From Papio anubis (taxonomy: Eukaryota > Chordata > Mammalia > Primates > Cercopithecidae): a stretch of 64,000 bases of DNA. The translations under genes were made by a program, and so were the position numbers. The notes under the pieces were generated by a model. It did no database searches. It saw only the letters and a program-made list of their open reading frames with translations, and was not told the origin of the DNA. Numbering within the stretch: the stretch's first letter is position 1; each line of letters opens with the position of its first letter. The DNA lies in the NCBI RefSeq assembly GCF_008728515.1, contig NC_044980.1, positions 60,509,590 through 60,573,589 on the forward strand, read 5' to 3'. Positions 25,401 to 40,000 of the stretch are shown here, piece after piece.

Positions 25401-28400
25401 TTCCAGCAAGCCACATAGAAGCTACTTTGCACTTATGACCTGTCACGGAAGTCACATGACATCACTTCTGCCATACCATATTGGTTGACAAGTCACTGCA
25501 TTCTGCCCAGATTCAAGGGACACCACATCTCAGTCTGGGGAGTATCATTTAATTAGCAGTCATGTTTCAAAACCTTCAAAATAGGGGAGGAGGTGGGGAT
25601 GGTTAATGAGAACTGAAAGAAAAAAAAATAGAATGAATAAGACCTGCTACTTGATAGCACAACAGGGTGACTATGGTCAATAATGACTTAATTGTACATT
25701 TGGAAATAACAAGGTACAACTGGATTATTTGTAACACAAAACATAAATGCTTGAGGGAAGGGTTACCCCATTCTCTGTGATGTGATTATTACATATTGAT
25801 TGCCTGTCTCAAAACGTTTCATGTGCCCCATAAATGTATACACCTACCGTATACCCACAAAAAAGTTTTTAAAACCTTCAAAACAAATAATTTGTTGACT
25901 AAATGGATGGAAGAAATTACAGTAGAGGGTAAGACTAACCAGTGTGTTGTGGTCCTCTTTTCTCTCTCCCAGTGTATGACTACTAAGACTGCCTTACATT
26001 TGTATAGCAATATGACTCATATAACCTTGATTCCAATCTAATGAGGTAGGCTTTTTTATAATGTAAGTGGAGAAACTGAAGCTCAGAAACAATAACTTTC
26101 CAAGAGCCACATCACTGGTGGGTAAGTGCTTGCCAAAAACCATGTAGACTGTTTGTTAAACCCTTCAAGGGAGGGAGGTATCATGTTTGATTCTATTTTG
26201 CACCTCTGGCAGAGTGCCTGATAAAAAGCAATCGTTCAGTAAATGTTCATCAAACTAAAGTGAGAAAGCAGTTAGTGGCAGATCCAGAAAATAGGCCTTC
26301 AGTAATTGCTGGGACATAAGTTACCCATTTGGAAAAATAAAATAAAATTGAATGTCTTCCTCGCAACCAACTGAAAAGCAATTCCTAACGGATTAAAGTC
26401 ATAAAAGGCTGGAGCTTAAAGCTTCTAGATCCCGTACAGGAAGATATCTTTATGACATCTGGGCAGGGATATATTTATTAAGATGCAAAAAGTGCTAACT
26501 ACGAAATATAAGGCTAATAAACTTGACTATGTTAAAATAACTTCTATTCATAAGGAAAGGTAAAAAGAGTTCAAATACTGAGAAAATAAATTTATAAAAC
26601 ATTAAACTAGTGATGCATTCAGGATAAAGAACTACTACAATCAATAACAAAGAAACATCCCAGTAGAAAAATGGGCAAATGATATGAAGAAATATTTCAA
26701 CAGAAACACACATAGCAATTAAATGTAAGATGTTGAACTTTATTAGTAATCAGAGAAATGCAAATGAAGACCATAATAAGTTACCATTCTTCACTCACAA
26801 GATTGGCAAAGATTAAGAAAACCAACAATGCCAAGTTATCTTTGTGGATATGGATCAACAAGAATGTTTGTGCACTGCTTCTAAGAGTGTAACTGATTCA
26901 TCACCAAGTTGGAGAAAAACTTAGTATTAGAAAGTTGGAGCTTACATTCTCCACAACCTAGCACATCCTCCCACTCCCACCTCAGTATTTACCTAGAGAT
27001 ACCCTTGCATTTGTGCAAGATAATATTGAACAACCCAGATTCCCATCAGCAAGAAAATGGATCTATAAATTGTGGTACATTTATGCAATGGAATATTTTA
27101 TAGCATTAAAATAAATAAGTATAACAACATGGAACACTATAGTTGAATCTTAGTAAAAGTAAAGGAAAGAAATTGCAGAATACTGCATGCAATATGATAC
27201 TTTATAAAGCTCAAAAAGAAGCAACACTGTACAATATATAAGTGGTAAAACTGGAAAAAATTGTTTATCACAAAATTCAAAAGAGTAGTTATTTTTTGCA
27301 CAGCTTACCTGTTGCATAAGTAAATGCAATGGTATTATTAATGTCCTATTTTATAAGTTCAGGGGGGATTTAATTTGTCCTCACTACATATATATAGTTA
27401 TATTCATTTGCAGATACCAGGTTTCACATAAAAATTTAACATATATTAAATGTATCCTTAATTCCACCAAGAAAAAAAAAGACAAAGAAAAAGCAGTGAA
27501 AACAAGGACTTCCTCATCCTTTTAAGCTAAAAGAAAGGCCAAGGGTCACAAACCTGCAGTTATGACTGCAGGTATTAGTATTTCCCAGTTCTTACAAGGG
27601 CTTCACAATCGTTGGCTTTTAAAAAGCCAACAAACATCAAAGAAGATTTCGTACCTGCTCTTTCCAGCCATTTTGGTGAGAAAAATGTACAGTGTCTTCA
27701 TGTCAAAACAATCAGGCATATTCTATTCCAGTGGCCTGCTAAGGAATAAATGCACAAGAGGAATTCTTTCATGAAATAGAGGCTGAATTATGCAAGCTAA
27801 ATTTGAGGAGTACAGTGATCTATTGTAATTTTTTTTTTTTTTTTTTTTTTTAGAGTGGCAAGCTTTGGTCTTGCCAATTCATCTGAGCCAATTAGTGATT
27901 TAAATAGGAAAACTTTAATGTTACAGTGCAGATGAATAGGTCATGAGATTGAGTATATGATTTTAAACATTTATGTAATCTCTCCTACTTGACCAGCCAT
28001 GGAGACCCAGCTCCAAATTAAAATACAAGAACCAAAACCAGCCAGGTATGGTGGCTCATGTCTGAAATCCCAGCACTTTGGGAGGCCAAGGTGAGCAGAT
28101 GGCCTGAGCCCAGGAGTTCCAAACCAGCCTGGGCAAGATGGCGAAACCTCGTCTCTACCAAAAATACAGAAATTAGCCAGTCTCATAACCCGGTCTCTAA
28201 ATAAATAAATAAACAAACAAAAATTTTAAAATTAAGTTAAAAAAAAAAAAAAGAACCAGTATCGTAAAACAGTGACCAAAAACCAAAAAAAAGAATGATA
28301 TTCCAAATTCGTTTACAATTTAATTCCTTTTATTTTCCATGTCTTCCTGATTTTTGAAATATGTAAGTCTAGTCATTGATCATAATCAATACTACTAAAC

Positions 28401-31015
28401 TTGTAATTTTGTTGGGTCTTAAAAGCCTAGGGATCCAGATATAAAGCATCAACTACCTTGGCTTAGTTTCCCCATTGGCCAGGCACCCTTCTTTTGTGCC
28501 CCCCTTTTTTCCAAGTACTTACCTATTTTTTAAACCTGCTGTGTGATATTGATGTTATCTAGTAATATGTCTTTCTTTTCCTTCATGTGACTTCAGGCTC
28601 TTTAAGAATATTCTTTTTTGTTTCGTTAGTGCTAGGAATAAATAGGAGCTCAGTAAATGTATGTTGAACTGAACTAGCCTCAGTGAAAATGTATCTTCAT
28701 GCAGTGTGATGCCTCACTTAAGCAGCCTCACACTGTGGCTCACAGAAGCAGTGAATCTTGCGATGGCATATTGAATTAGTAGTCAGCAAGGGGTGTTGGC
28801 TATATCCCCCTAGCCCAGGAGTATAGACAACTACCTAAGAATGTCCTCTTCACAGTGTAGTAAGATAGCAACCTTACAGTAAATGTCATGGACTGGGGCT
28901 GGGAGTAAGGGGGAGCAGAAGAACTAAATTACAAATATAATACAATTAGTTATTTCTCTATTTTAGTTTAATTTTTTTGGTTTGGGTTTTTGTTTTTTGT
29001 TTCTGGGTTTTTTGTTTTGTTTTTTTGTTTTGTGTGGTTTTTTTTTTTTTTACAAACAAAGTCTTGCTCTGTCACCCAGGCTGAACCGTAGTAACACGAT
29101 CTCAGCTGACTTCAACCTCCGCCTCCCAGGCTCAAGTGATTCTCCCACCTCAGCCTCCCAAGTAGCTGGGACTACAGGCACATGCCACCACACCCGGCTC
29201 TCTTATCCTGTTAGAATTTCTTAGCAAATTCAGAGTTCCTAATTCTTTTTTTTTTTTTTTTTTTAAATGAGGTGGGTTCTCACTCTGTCACCTAGGCCAG
29301 AGTGCAGTGGCTCAGTCATGGCTCACTGCAGCCTGAACCACCTGGGCTCAAGTGATCCTCCCGCCTTGGCCTCCCAAACTGCTAGGATTACAGGCATAAG
29401 CCACCACGCCCAGTCCTGAATTCTATTTGTTTTTTTTTTTTGAGACAGGTTCTCACTCTGTTGCCCAGGCTGGAGGGCATTGGCTCAATCTTGGCTCACT
29501 GCAACCTCTGCCTCCTGGCCCAAGCAGTCCTCCCACCTCAGCCCCCCAAGTAGCTAAGACTACAAGCACACAGCACCATGCCCAGCTAATTTTTGTATTT
29601 TTTTGTTGTTGTAGAGACAGGGTTTCGCCATGTTTCCCAGGCTGGTGAACTGAGCTCAATTGATCCTCCCACCTCAGCTTCCCACAGTGTTGGGATTATA
29701 GGCATGAGCCTCCTTGCCCAGCCCTGAATTCATTTTTAAAATGATATTCAGAGAAATATATTATCTTAATCTTCATAGTTCTTTTAACGGCCTTGTAATT
29801 TCTCCTTTGTATAGTACAGAAAATCCCACTGAAATAATTTTTTATTTCATATTTTAGAAACAGAAAATACGAAGTTCTTGTGAAGAAAAAGACAAAGTCA
29901 TGAGACACAAGGTGGGGAGGGTTTGGGGGAAATTAAGAAACTCAGTATTTGGCCAGGCATGGTGGCTCATGTCTGTAATTCCAGCAGGTTGGGAAGACGA
30001 GGCAGGTGGATCACTTGAGCTCAGGAGTTTTAGAACAGCCTAGGCAACGTGATTAAACCCCTTCTCTACAAAATATACCAAAATTAGCCAGATGTGGTGG
30101 CATGTGCCTGTAATCCCAGCTACTTGGGAGGCTGAGGTGTGAAGATCTATTGAGCCTAGGAGTTCAAGGCTGCAGTGAGCCATGATCACACCACTGTACT
30201 CCAGCCTAGGTGACAGAGTGAGACCCTGTCTCAAAAATAATAATAAACTCAATTTTTTGTGATAAAATTTTAAAGAATGATTAAGGATGGTATTATAGTA
30301 AGTAGTATGGTACATTGGGAAAAACATTAAACTAGAATTTGTAGTGTTGTTTTTTTTGTTTGTTTGTTTTGCTATTTTGAACCATTAGATAGATATATGA
30401 TCTTGGGAAAATCATTTAATCTCAGTTTTCTTGTCTGTAATGTGAATATGTAATCATACTTGTGAGAGAGATGCAGAGAGAGAGAGAGAATACACATTCA
30501 TATTAAAACTCTTTGTTACAGGAGGAAGTTAGGGGAAAATTAAATCTTTTCACCACAGAGACTGAAATAAGGTTCCATACTGTCAGATCATATAAATTTA
30601 AAAATCACTTCTGAAACTTTAGCCCTCTACTCTTTAAGCAGAAAAACTTCACCTAAAGAGGTCTATGGCCTGGCTGAGATTCAAGGGGAGAAATTTTTGT
30701 TAGGAAGGAAGGTGCAATTACAGCAAGACAGTCTGGAAGTGTTGGCTGATTCCCTCTTAGAAAATCCTTGGGCAGTAATTCTGACCTTGCCTGGGGATTG
30801 TAAGAGAATATTACTATGATCAACTCTGGGAGAGGAATGTGCTTAAGAAGCACATTTTAGAAGTGCCTTACTCCTACCAGAGAACTCCGGGGATTTCCCA
30901 AGACCTGTGTCTGCGTTGCAAGGAGTGTCTGGTTATAATTAGTCAGATTTCTGTTGTGTCATTTTTGTGGTAAGTTAAAGATTTCATTACAGTTAATCAG
31001 TCATACAATGTATAA

Positions 31016-31079
<64 letters not shown>

Positions 31080-34000
31080 GAGACCTGGGCCAGAATGCAG
31101 TGGCGCGATCTCAGCCCACTACAACCTCCACCTCCTGGGTTCAAGTGATTCTCCTGCCTCAGCCTCCCAAGTAGCTGGAATTACATGCACACGCCACCAC
31201 ACCGGGCTGATTTTTGTATTTTTAGTAGAGATGGGGTTTTGCTGTGTTGGCCATGCTGGTCTCAAACCCCTCACCTCAAGTAATCCACCCGATTCGGCCT
31301 CCCAAAGTGCTGAGATTACAGGCATGAGCCACTACTCCCAGCCTAATTAGTCATATTTTAATTAGACCTAATTCAGGGCTGATTTTTCTCAGACTATCCT
31401 TCTACCTGTTTGCACCTGTATCATTTATTTTGGGAATAAGTAGTTTTAACTTTAACATAGACTATGAGTTTTGAGTTCATATCCTGAATATATTTTAGGC
31501 TTTCTAAAATAGCAGCCCTGCTACATGCTGATATGGCAGGTTGCAGCCTACCTAGTATGAGAGCCCATCCTCATCAAGCATAGCTATAGGGTAGGAATTC
31601 TGCATTCTTCAGCTGTTGAGGCTTTGTCATGAGTCTGTGTCCTGAGCTCATGGCCAAATGTGGCCCAGGAACCCAAGTACACACACAGCTGTCCCCCTGT
31701 ATCCTTAGCTTCTCACTGGCTCCTTTCCTTGCTGGGATGGCCTTCTGCTCTGGACCTTAGCCTGCTCACCTGGGTCCTTAACAACTTACCCAACTCTTGC
31801 CAGGCCCTTCTCACCAAGGATTCCTGCCAACTCCCCTGCACATAACTACAGCCTGGATTCTCCCTAGCTCTACAGCTTGCAGTATTACACTGTCTAGAGA
31901 TTCCTGTTGCTGTGCCTCACACTACAGGACAGACTTCCTGGCACTACTAAAGCCAGCCTAGATCAACCCAAGTTAATCACATCCGTACAAACACTGTGAT
32001 TGGAACTGCTGGCCACCCTGAGGGAACCAGCCCATAGCCCAGTTAGCTCCCTGGCCATTGTGGGTTTCTTCCCTTTGCAGGCACCTGCTGCTAGCATCCC
32101 TTTGTGCACTAATACTAGCTAGGGAGGGTTCCAACTCCAGTCATGCCAGCATGCACAAATTCTCCAGGGACACAAAGAGTGGTTTCTGTGGAAAAAGGAG
32201 CCTATTTTCTGCCTCCACTGAGGATATCCTCAGAGTAAATATATGCACAACAAATGCTTTAGTACTGTGACATAAAATTATTTGTTGGCCAGGCATGGTC
32301 ACTCAAACCTGTAATCCCAGCACTTTGGGAAGCCGAGGCAGGTGGATCACTTGAGGCCAGGAGTTTGAGACCATCCTGGCCAACATGGCAAAACCCCATC
32401 TCTACTACAAATGCAAAAATTAGCTGGACGTGGTGGCACATGCCTGTAATCCTAGCTACTTGGGAGGCCAAGGCATGAGAACTGCTTGAACTTGGGAGGC
32501 AGAGGTTGCAGTGAGCTGATACCGCACCACTGCACTCCAGCCTGGGTGACAGAACAAGACTGTCCCCAAAAAAGTAAACTAAAATAATTTTTTAGTAGGC
32601 AAAGTGAGATACAGTTGGCTGTATTAAGTAGTATTAAGTTAAAATACAACTCTGTTACCTGCTGCAACAAAAGATATACAATTGCAAAATTACTGCAGCG
32701 CAGATCTAGCACCAACAATCTGAAATGCAGTCTCTAAGCTAAACATAATCTTTTTACAGATTTAATTAGTTGGGAAATTAGGGATGCTCAGGGTTGAACA
32801 GCCTGGGTCTGTCATGGAGAGAATGTTTAACCAATAGAAGGCCTATAAGGCTTTAGAAACAGAAGTCCCTCATTGGCTTTCAACCAAACTGAATCCATTA
32901 CACCTGCCGAATCTGTCCAGAGTCCATTTCTTCTTAGGAACCACTAACTACCCGGCCATCCAGATGTGCCATGTGTTTTCTGCCACCTGCTTTAGAGAAA
33001 CATCTGGTGTCTTTATTACCTTGCTGTGGCTGGGGGAATTTTCCATTCCCCTCCATGGCCTTCTGTTCTTTTCAGTGAGTGTTGTTTGTGCTACTGCATA
33101 TAGATTCAAATTTACTGTCCAGCTTTCCTCCTCTTTGTGCAGTGCTGACTCATTTTCCCCAGATATTTGTTTCTGTGCAGCTTGCTGTAGTCCCTTGGTC
33201 TCTCTTGGAAAATGACAGTAAGGCATTTTTGAAGTGTTAGAAGGCTTTTGCTGGGGCTTTATCCAGCTCTCCCTGTTTGGTTTATTGGCAAAAGGGTCCC
33301 ACTGTGCATTTATGTAGAATTTACCCATTATTTCTATTCCTGCCTTTCAAGTTGGAACCAGGTTAGCAAATGATAGAAAATTAAATCCAGATGATTTGTG
33401 ATAAGAAATATGTTTTGTGAAAAAGACCACTCAGTCATAAAGAATGCTCAGAATTAGATTATGCAAATGCTTCTGTTATCACACTGTCAAGTGGTACAGG
33501 CACTCCTGATTTTGATTCAAGGCAAGGAAATTCTATTTAGCTTTTTATTTATTTAATGTTTCTGTTTTAAATGAGCAGGACCTCACTAAAGCATAAAAGA
33601 AATTAGGTCTTCAATAGGGCCTGCCTCGTAATCACCTATGTGCTTCATAACCCAACAGAGATGATGAATAAATTTGCTGTGGCCTCATAGTTTATAATTT
33701 ACATCTGCAGTGTTTCAACAGCAATGGTTTTCATGCTCTTTAATTTCAGGAAACCTGTGATCTGGGGAAGATAAAACCTGAGGCCAGACGATACTTGGAA
33801 AAGTCCATTAAAATGGGGAAAAGAAATGGGCTCCATCTTCCTGAACAAGTACAGAATGTGAGTTTCCTTTTCCTACCAGAAAAAGAAATGAATAAATAAA
33901 ACAAAATACTGGTTGAACGTCCCTAATCCAGAAATCCAAAATGCTCCTCAGGCTGAAACTTTTGGGTGCCAACATGATGCTCAGAGGAAATGCTCATTGG

Positions 34001-37000
34001 AGCATTTCAGGTTTTATGGGTAGGTGTGCTCTACTGGTAATAATGGGAATATTTCAAACTCCAGAAAACTCCAAAATCTGAAATGTTTCAAGCCCCAAGC
34101 ATTTCGGATAAGGGATATTCAACTTGTGCAACAAAAAACAGAAAATAGGGAAACAGATGGCTTATAATAAAATAACCCATAATACAAATTCATCTACAAT
34201 GTATTTAGTGGTTTTACATTCTACAACTCCTGTTAACCTCAGGAGTTAACCTCAGGAGTCTGTTTGGTGACGGACAAACAACTGATAACTTAAAATTGTT
34301 CTTTAACCTTGTACAAGTTTTATTTGTTTCATGTGTGTTGGGTGAGCTTATTTTCCCTACCCTGTTTTACATTCTTTAAGAGCTGATTTCAGGTCCTAGT
34401 AGTTGGTTTGTCTTTTCACTCCCTTGGTCATACAGAGATGGGGCACTGATTATAAAATCCTTACCGATGGAGAGTTTTTAAACTTTGGAATGGAGTATCC
34501 TATGTTTAATACATGCCCCTTAAGAGAAAAGAGATTAGCTGCTGAGGCCGGGCGCGGTGGCTCAAGCCTGTAATCCCAGCACTTTGGGAGGCCGAGACGG
34601 GTGGATCACGAGGTCAGGAGATCGAGACCATCCTGGCTAACACGGTGAAACCCCGTCTCTACTAAGAAATACAAAAAACTAGCCGGGCGAGGTGGCGGGC
34701 GCCTGTAGTCCCAGATACTCGGGAGGCTGAGGCCGGAGAATGGCGTGAACCCGGGAGGCGGAGCTTGCAGTGAGCTGAGATCCGGCCACTGCACTCCAGC
34801 CTGGGCGACAGAGCGAGACTCCGTCTCAAAAAAAAAAAAAAAAAAAAAGAGATTAGCTGCTGAAAGATGCCTCTCAAAGTTTTCCTTTTGTCTGATGCCA
34901 GTCAAGTCTTCCAGGTTCAAAAATAAATTTGGCTCCAGAAATTTCTTCTTGGAAAGGAAATACAGTCCATGATTTATTTCCAGGTCATTCTTCTAGCCCG
35001 CAGGACTGGGAATAAGTTTGGAAGAAATCCAAATCAAGTGTTGTCAGCATGTTAGCTATGACCACAGGCACCACTGAGATATGGGTACCTTTCTCCCACC
35101 TAAAGCCCTTTGATCACCTTGTATCCTCTTCCTTCACCTAGTTAGAGGAGAAATGTGATTGATCTCACTTACCTGACCCTTTGCTTTCCCGGTCAATTCT
35201 TAATTCTGTTTGGAGCATGAACACTGTGTTAGTTAAGATATGTTTGGTTGCAGCTAACAAAACCCTATTTAAATGAGATTTATTTGCTTGCATAACTGGA
35301 AGATCAAGGGGTGAGCTGCATGGGTTGGTTTGATCCTGATGCACAGTGGAGTCATTGGCCATCTGATTTTTCTATTTCTCTACTCTGTCTTCCTCGGTGT
35401 TAGTTTTATCTAAAGACTGGCTTCCTTTCATTACTAAAGTGGCTATAAATCTAAAAACTCCACCATCCAGAAGGACATAGAGAAGCCACTAGTAAACTTC
35501 TCCTCATGTCTTAATGGCCCAGAGTGGATCCTGTGGTTAATCCTGAATTCCCTTTTAGTCAATGGAATGCCAGGCCTGGGTTATCTGAACAGTCTCGAGG
35601 GCAATGGGGTTAGAATGACGGCCCAACTGGTGCAGAAGTCACACCCCTAGAGTTGCAGATAGGATCAGGTCCTATCTGAACTACATGGGCGCTGCAAAGT
35701 GGGGCAGAGGTAGAAAGGGGGTTGAGGAGAGTATCGGAAAACACCACTGAACAATGTGTTAGGTCAGTAGTGTCAAATTTAGTGTGCATCAGAATTACAC
35801 GGAGGGCTTATTAAAACTCCGATTATAGGACTCGACTCTTAAGAGTTGGCACTTTAGTAGGTTTAGTGTTGGGGTCTCAAGAATTTGCGTTTCTAACAAC
35901 TTAGGTGATGGTGATGCTCCTAGCCAGGGCCACACTTTGAGAAGCAGTAAATTTCATTGTGTAACATTGTTAGAAGAATGGGACAGATTAATAAAATTGT
36001 ATCATGATTTTTTTGGTTTTTTTTTCTGGTGGTTTCCTTCTTATTGCTTCGTTTGATCTCCCTCCTAGTACTTTTTATGCGAATCTTAGGGTCTATAAAT
36101 CATCTTTGTTTACAAAAGCTCTATAAAACTAAAACATCACCTTTTCCCCGAAGCAACAATAGAATGAATTACTCAGCTCTTATCTCTTGGTTTACTTCAT
36201 AACCAGATGCTGATTGCTGAATTAAAATTTTGAATTGGAAACGATTAGAAATTTGCTAATTGGTAATGTGCTGCTAGATTTATTCATTCACTCAGAAACT
36301 ATTTATTGTGTATGTACTATGTGCAGTATATTGCCGTTTACTGTACCTCCTAAATTTATTCTTCAAATTCACAACTAATTTCCAAGACATCACCAGGCTT
36401 GCCTTTCTGTAAATGCTACACACAGATACACGTGGACATGACATAGTGGACTGCAGAAACCTATTTTATCAAGCACATATCTACAGAAGTACTTCCTGGA
36501 GTTTGGGCGCAGAAGTCAATACTCATGTAAAAGTGAAACTCGATTAATGGTGATAAAAACGAGTTGTTTTTTTCAAACAATTCTCCTGCCTCAGCCTCCG
36601 AAGTAGCTGGGATTATAGTCACACAGCACCACACCCAGCTAATTTTTGTATTTTTAGTAGAGACGGGCTTTCACCATGTTGGCCAGGCTGGTCTCGAACT
36701 CCTGACCTCAAATGATCCACCCGCCTTGGCCTCCCAAATTGCTGGGATTACAGGCATGGGCCACCGTGCCCTACACAAAATGAGTTTCTTTTTATTGCTA
36801 ATGTCCTGTATTTTTATCTTCCTTTCAGGAAATCAAATCAATGAAGAAAAGAATGAGTGAGCTATGTATTGATTTTAACAAAAACCTCAATGAGGATGAT
36901 ACCTTCCTTGTATTTTCCAAGGCTGAACTTGGTAAGTTTTATTATTTTTCTAGATTAAATCATATAATTTAGGCAAATAATGTTACCTCACAGTTTGTTT

Positions 37001-40000
37001 TACTTTCCAGATACAAAATTTCTAAATCATCGTTCAAATAATTATTTTAAACATGATCCAGTACCTAAGCCCACCACCCCTTCTACAGAAGAGACAATCA
37101 AACTAACCAAAATTAGATTTTAGGCTAATGAGAGTATATACAATTTCTAGAGACAGTCCAGAGGGGACTTAATAATCTTTTTTTTTTTTTCATAATTTTT
37201 CTTGGTAGTTTATACTTGTGTTTAACAGCCTTCAGTGCCTTAAATTTTTTTTTTTTTTTTTTTTTTTTTGACTTGCAATGTTTCCTGCATTGTATCTTAA
37301 ACTAGTCTCTTCTTATTCAGTCCTGGGTCTTTTTTTTTTTTTTTTCTTTTTTTTTTTTTCCTGAGACGGGGTCTCTGTCTGTCGCCAGGCTGGAGTACAG
37401 TGGCGCAGTCTCAGCTCACTGCAACCTCTGCCTCCCTGGTTCAAGCGATTCTCTTGCCTGAGCCTCCCGAGTAACTGGGACTACAGGCACGTGCCACCAC
37501 GCCCAACTAATTTTTGTAATTTTGGTAGAGACAGAGTTTCACCACATTGGCCAGGATGGTCTCAATCTCTTGACCTGGTGATCCACCCACCTCGGCCTCC
37601 AAAAGTGCTGGCGTGAGCCACCATGCCCAGCCATCCTGGGTCTTTCTTCACTTAATTTTGCCTCTTCTCCACTGAAACATCATTTGCACAAGTTTACTGA
37701 AACCTATTCATATTTTGAATTACCATCTCCCAAGGCACCTGGCTTCTAACAGCTACCACCATTCCAGCAACATCAAAATGATATTTAAAGGATTGTCATT
37801 ATTTTACTTGAATTTCAGTTACTCCACAAAATTCCTAGAGCTACTAAAAGGCACCATGCCAATGCTAAATAAACCAGCAATGAGTGGAAAATTTGATATA
37901 TGAGAAAATGATTTTTTGCAGGTGCTCTTCCTGATGATTTCATTGATAGTTTAGAAAAGACAGATGATGACAAGTATAAAATTACCTTAAAATATCCACA
38001 CTATTTCCCTGTCATGAAGAAATGTTGTATCCCTGAAACCAGAAGAAGGATGGAAATGGCTTTTAATACAAGGTGCAAAGAGGTATTATAAATGTTTGTC
38101 TTTCTTTTGTTTTAATGGAATATTTTAAGAAAAGGGTTTACTTTGTTCACCAATGTCAAAGTCAGCTCAGAGACTGCTATTCCTGTGTGTGTGCACTGTA
38201 TCTCTAATTCCTCAGACTTACAAGACTTTTAGCTTTTTCATTGCTCATTGACAACCTGCTTGGTGTGATCACAGGATAAGCTGTTCTAATAAAAATAGAA
38301 TGGGTTAAACAAATTAGAAGTTGCTTCTCTCCTAAATCAGCAATCCAGCACTGATAAGTCCTGGTTTAATATGAAAAAGAAAAAAGGAAGAAGTAGACAG
38401 GGATTCTCAGTCATCTAGCCAGTTCTACCATGATCTGCCTCTCTAGCTATCCAAGTAACCATGAGGACCCTTTTTTCCTTACATAGGACCCATTCACCAT
38501 TTGTTAATTCCCAGTTACTGCCTGAAGCTCAAAGACCAGGATCTCTGGGTGGATACGGTCCTCCCTGGTTGTAGCTTCTCGTAATCCAGCAAACTATAAA
38601 AGGAAAGACAAGTTATCAGCTCCTCACCCCCACACCCTCCCCAACACCCCCAGTGATGGCATAGGAAAAGAATAACCACACTAAAAAGTCCCATTTGGAA
38701 AAAGAAAGGCTGGGAAACATAGCGAGCTCATAGCAATTTTCCAAAACTTTCAAACTCCTCAGGAATTGTGAAGATTCTGTACTGTGTTGAAGTTTCTTGG
38801 TTAGCTTGTTGGGCTAAACTTGGATCTACTTTCTCACAAGAATTCCTTTATCAATTGTACTCTATGGCCCCCAGTTTTGCCCACAGGGAATTGTTTTTGT
38901 CCATTATCCTTGATGACCATATCTTGGCAGTGGACTGCTGGTCCTGCTAATGTCAGGTAGAATCCCAAGGGTTGCTTTAGGGATCAAATAATCACAAACT
39001 TTTGTAAGCCAGACTTACGATATCTTTGGTAATACAGCCTCCTCAAAAACGTAGGTTTCTTGTCTGTTTGCCTCTAATCAGATGCATGTCAAAATAACTA
39101 TACCCAAATATCACTTTTGGTCATCGTTCTTAAACTTGCCAAATCTTATATACTGGCTTCTGAATTTATCCATTTATCCATCATTATCCATTTAGTGAAG
39201 TCTGTTTTCAGGCCCTCTGAACATAGTGAGCTTGTGGAGGAAGGCAGCATTCTCTTTTTTTTTTTTTTTTTTTTTTTGAGACGGAGTCTCGCTCTGTCGC
39301 CCAGGCTGGAGTGCAGTGGCCGGATCTCAGCTCACTGCAAGCTCCACCTCCCGGGTTCACGCCATTCTCCTGCCTCAGCCTCCAGAGTAGCTGGGACTAC
39401 AGGCGCCCGCCACCTCGCCCGGCTAGTTTTTTGTATTTTTTAGTAGAGGCGGGGTTTCACCGGGTTAGCCAGGATGGTCTCGATCTCCTGACCTTGTGAT
39501 CCGCCCGTCTCGGCCTCCCAAAGTGCTGGGATTACAGGCTTGAGCCACCGCGCCCGGCCAAGAGGAAGGCAGCATTCTCAAAGTCATGTCTGCAGTTCAG
39601 TAACTCTGAGTGACAGCCTTTTCTCCTGACACTAGGAATACAGAGCAATTGGCTTTTCCAACCATCTGAAGATTGTAGGCCATAGGCAGAACCTCCCTGA
39701 GCAGAATTCTTTTCCTTCCATCTTTAGAAACTGGCCAATTCTCACCCAAGTTCATCTCTCCCATGTAATCTTTCAAAAAGCAACAAATGCCAAAAAACAC
39801 CTCCCAACAGTATTAGTTTTCCCAAACAATTTCTCTAGACTAAGACTCCGTAGGTACGTGGCCTGCCTTCTGAGTTATGGCAAGCAACAGTTTTCACAAA
39901 TGCCCATGGTATAATGAGAACCTGCTTCCCAACCTGCAGTGTCTGGGTCCTTACCTTCCATTCCTGTACATTTTTCATTTTTATTGTTAGTAGCAACTGA

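Larger units (their letters stand above)
20654..33749 (+). other. NLN: NLN intron 3 (13,096 bp)
   Basis: Longest complete intron in the window, with gtaagt at the donor and 'ctttaatttcag' at the acceptor. It carries the THE1/HERV-K nest, L1M remnants and several Alu clusters. 20660-21840, 22260-22505, 25300-25560, 27300-28035, 28255-29035, 30480-31010, 31345-32285 and 32575-33749 hold no element I can name. 31640-32250 is notably C-rich compared with its surroundings. 32948-33328 holds a long minus-strand open frame, treated under findings. Confidence 0.95.
33858..36828 (+). other. NLN: NLN intron 4 (2971 bp)
   Basis: Contains a DNA-transposon relic, a young sense AluY, an MER5A element and an antisense Alu fragment that ends about 55 bases before the 3' splice site. 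34130-34525, 34865-35765 and 35950-36555 hold nothing I recognise. Confidence 0.95.

Noticed and set aside
27828..27852. Poly-T as the end of a processed pseudogene
   Set aside because: No coding sequence in reverse orientation was recognised to its right.
36564..36860. 98-codon frame running through an antisense Alu into exon 5
   Set aside because: It is in a different frame from exon 5 and consists mostly of antisense Alu translation.
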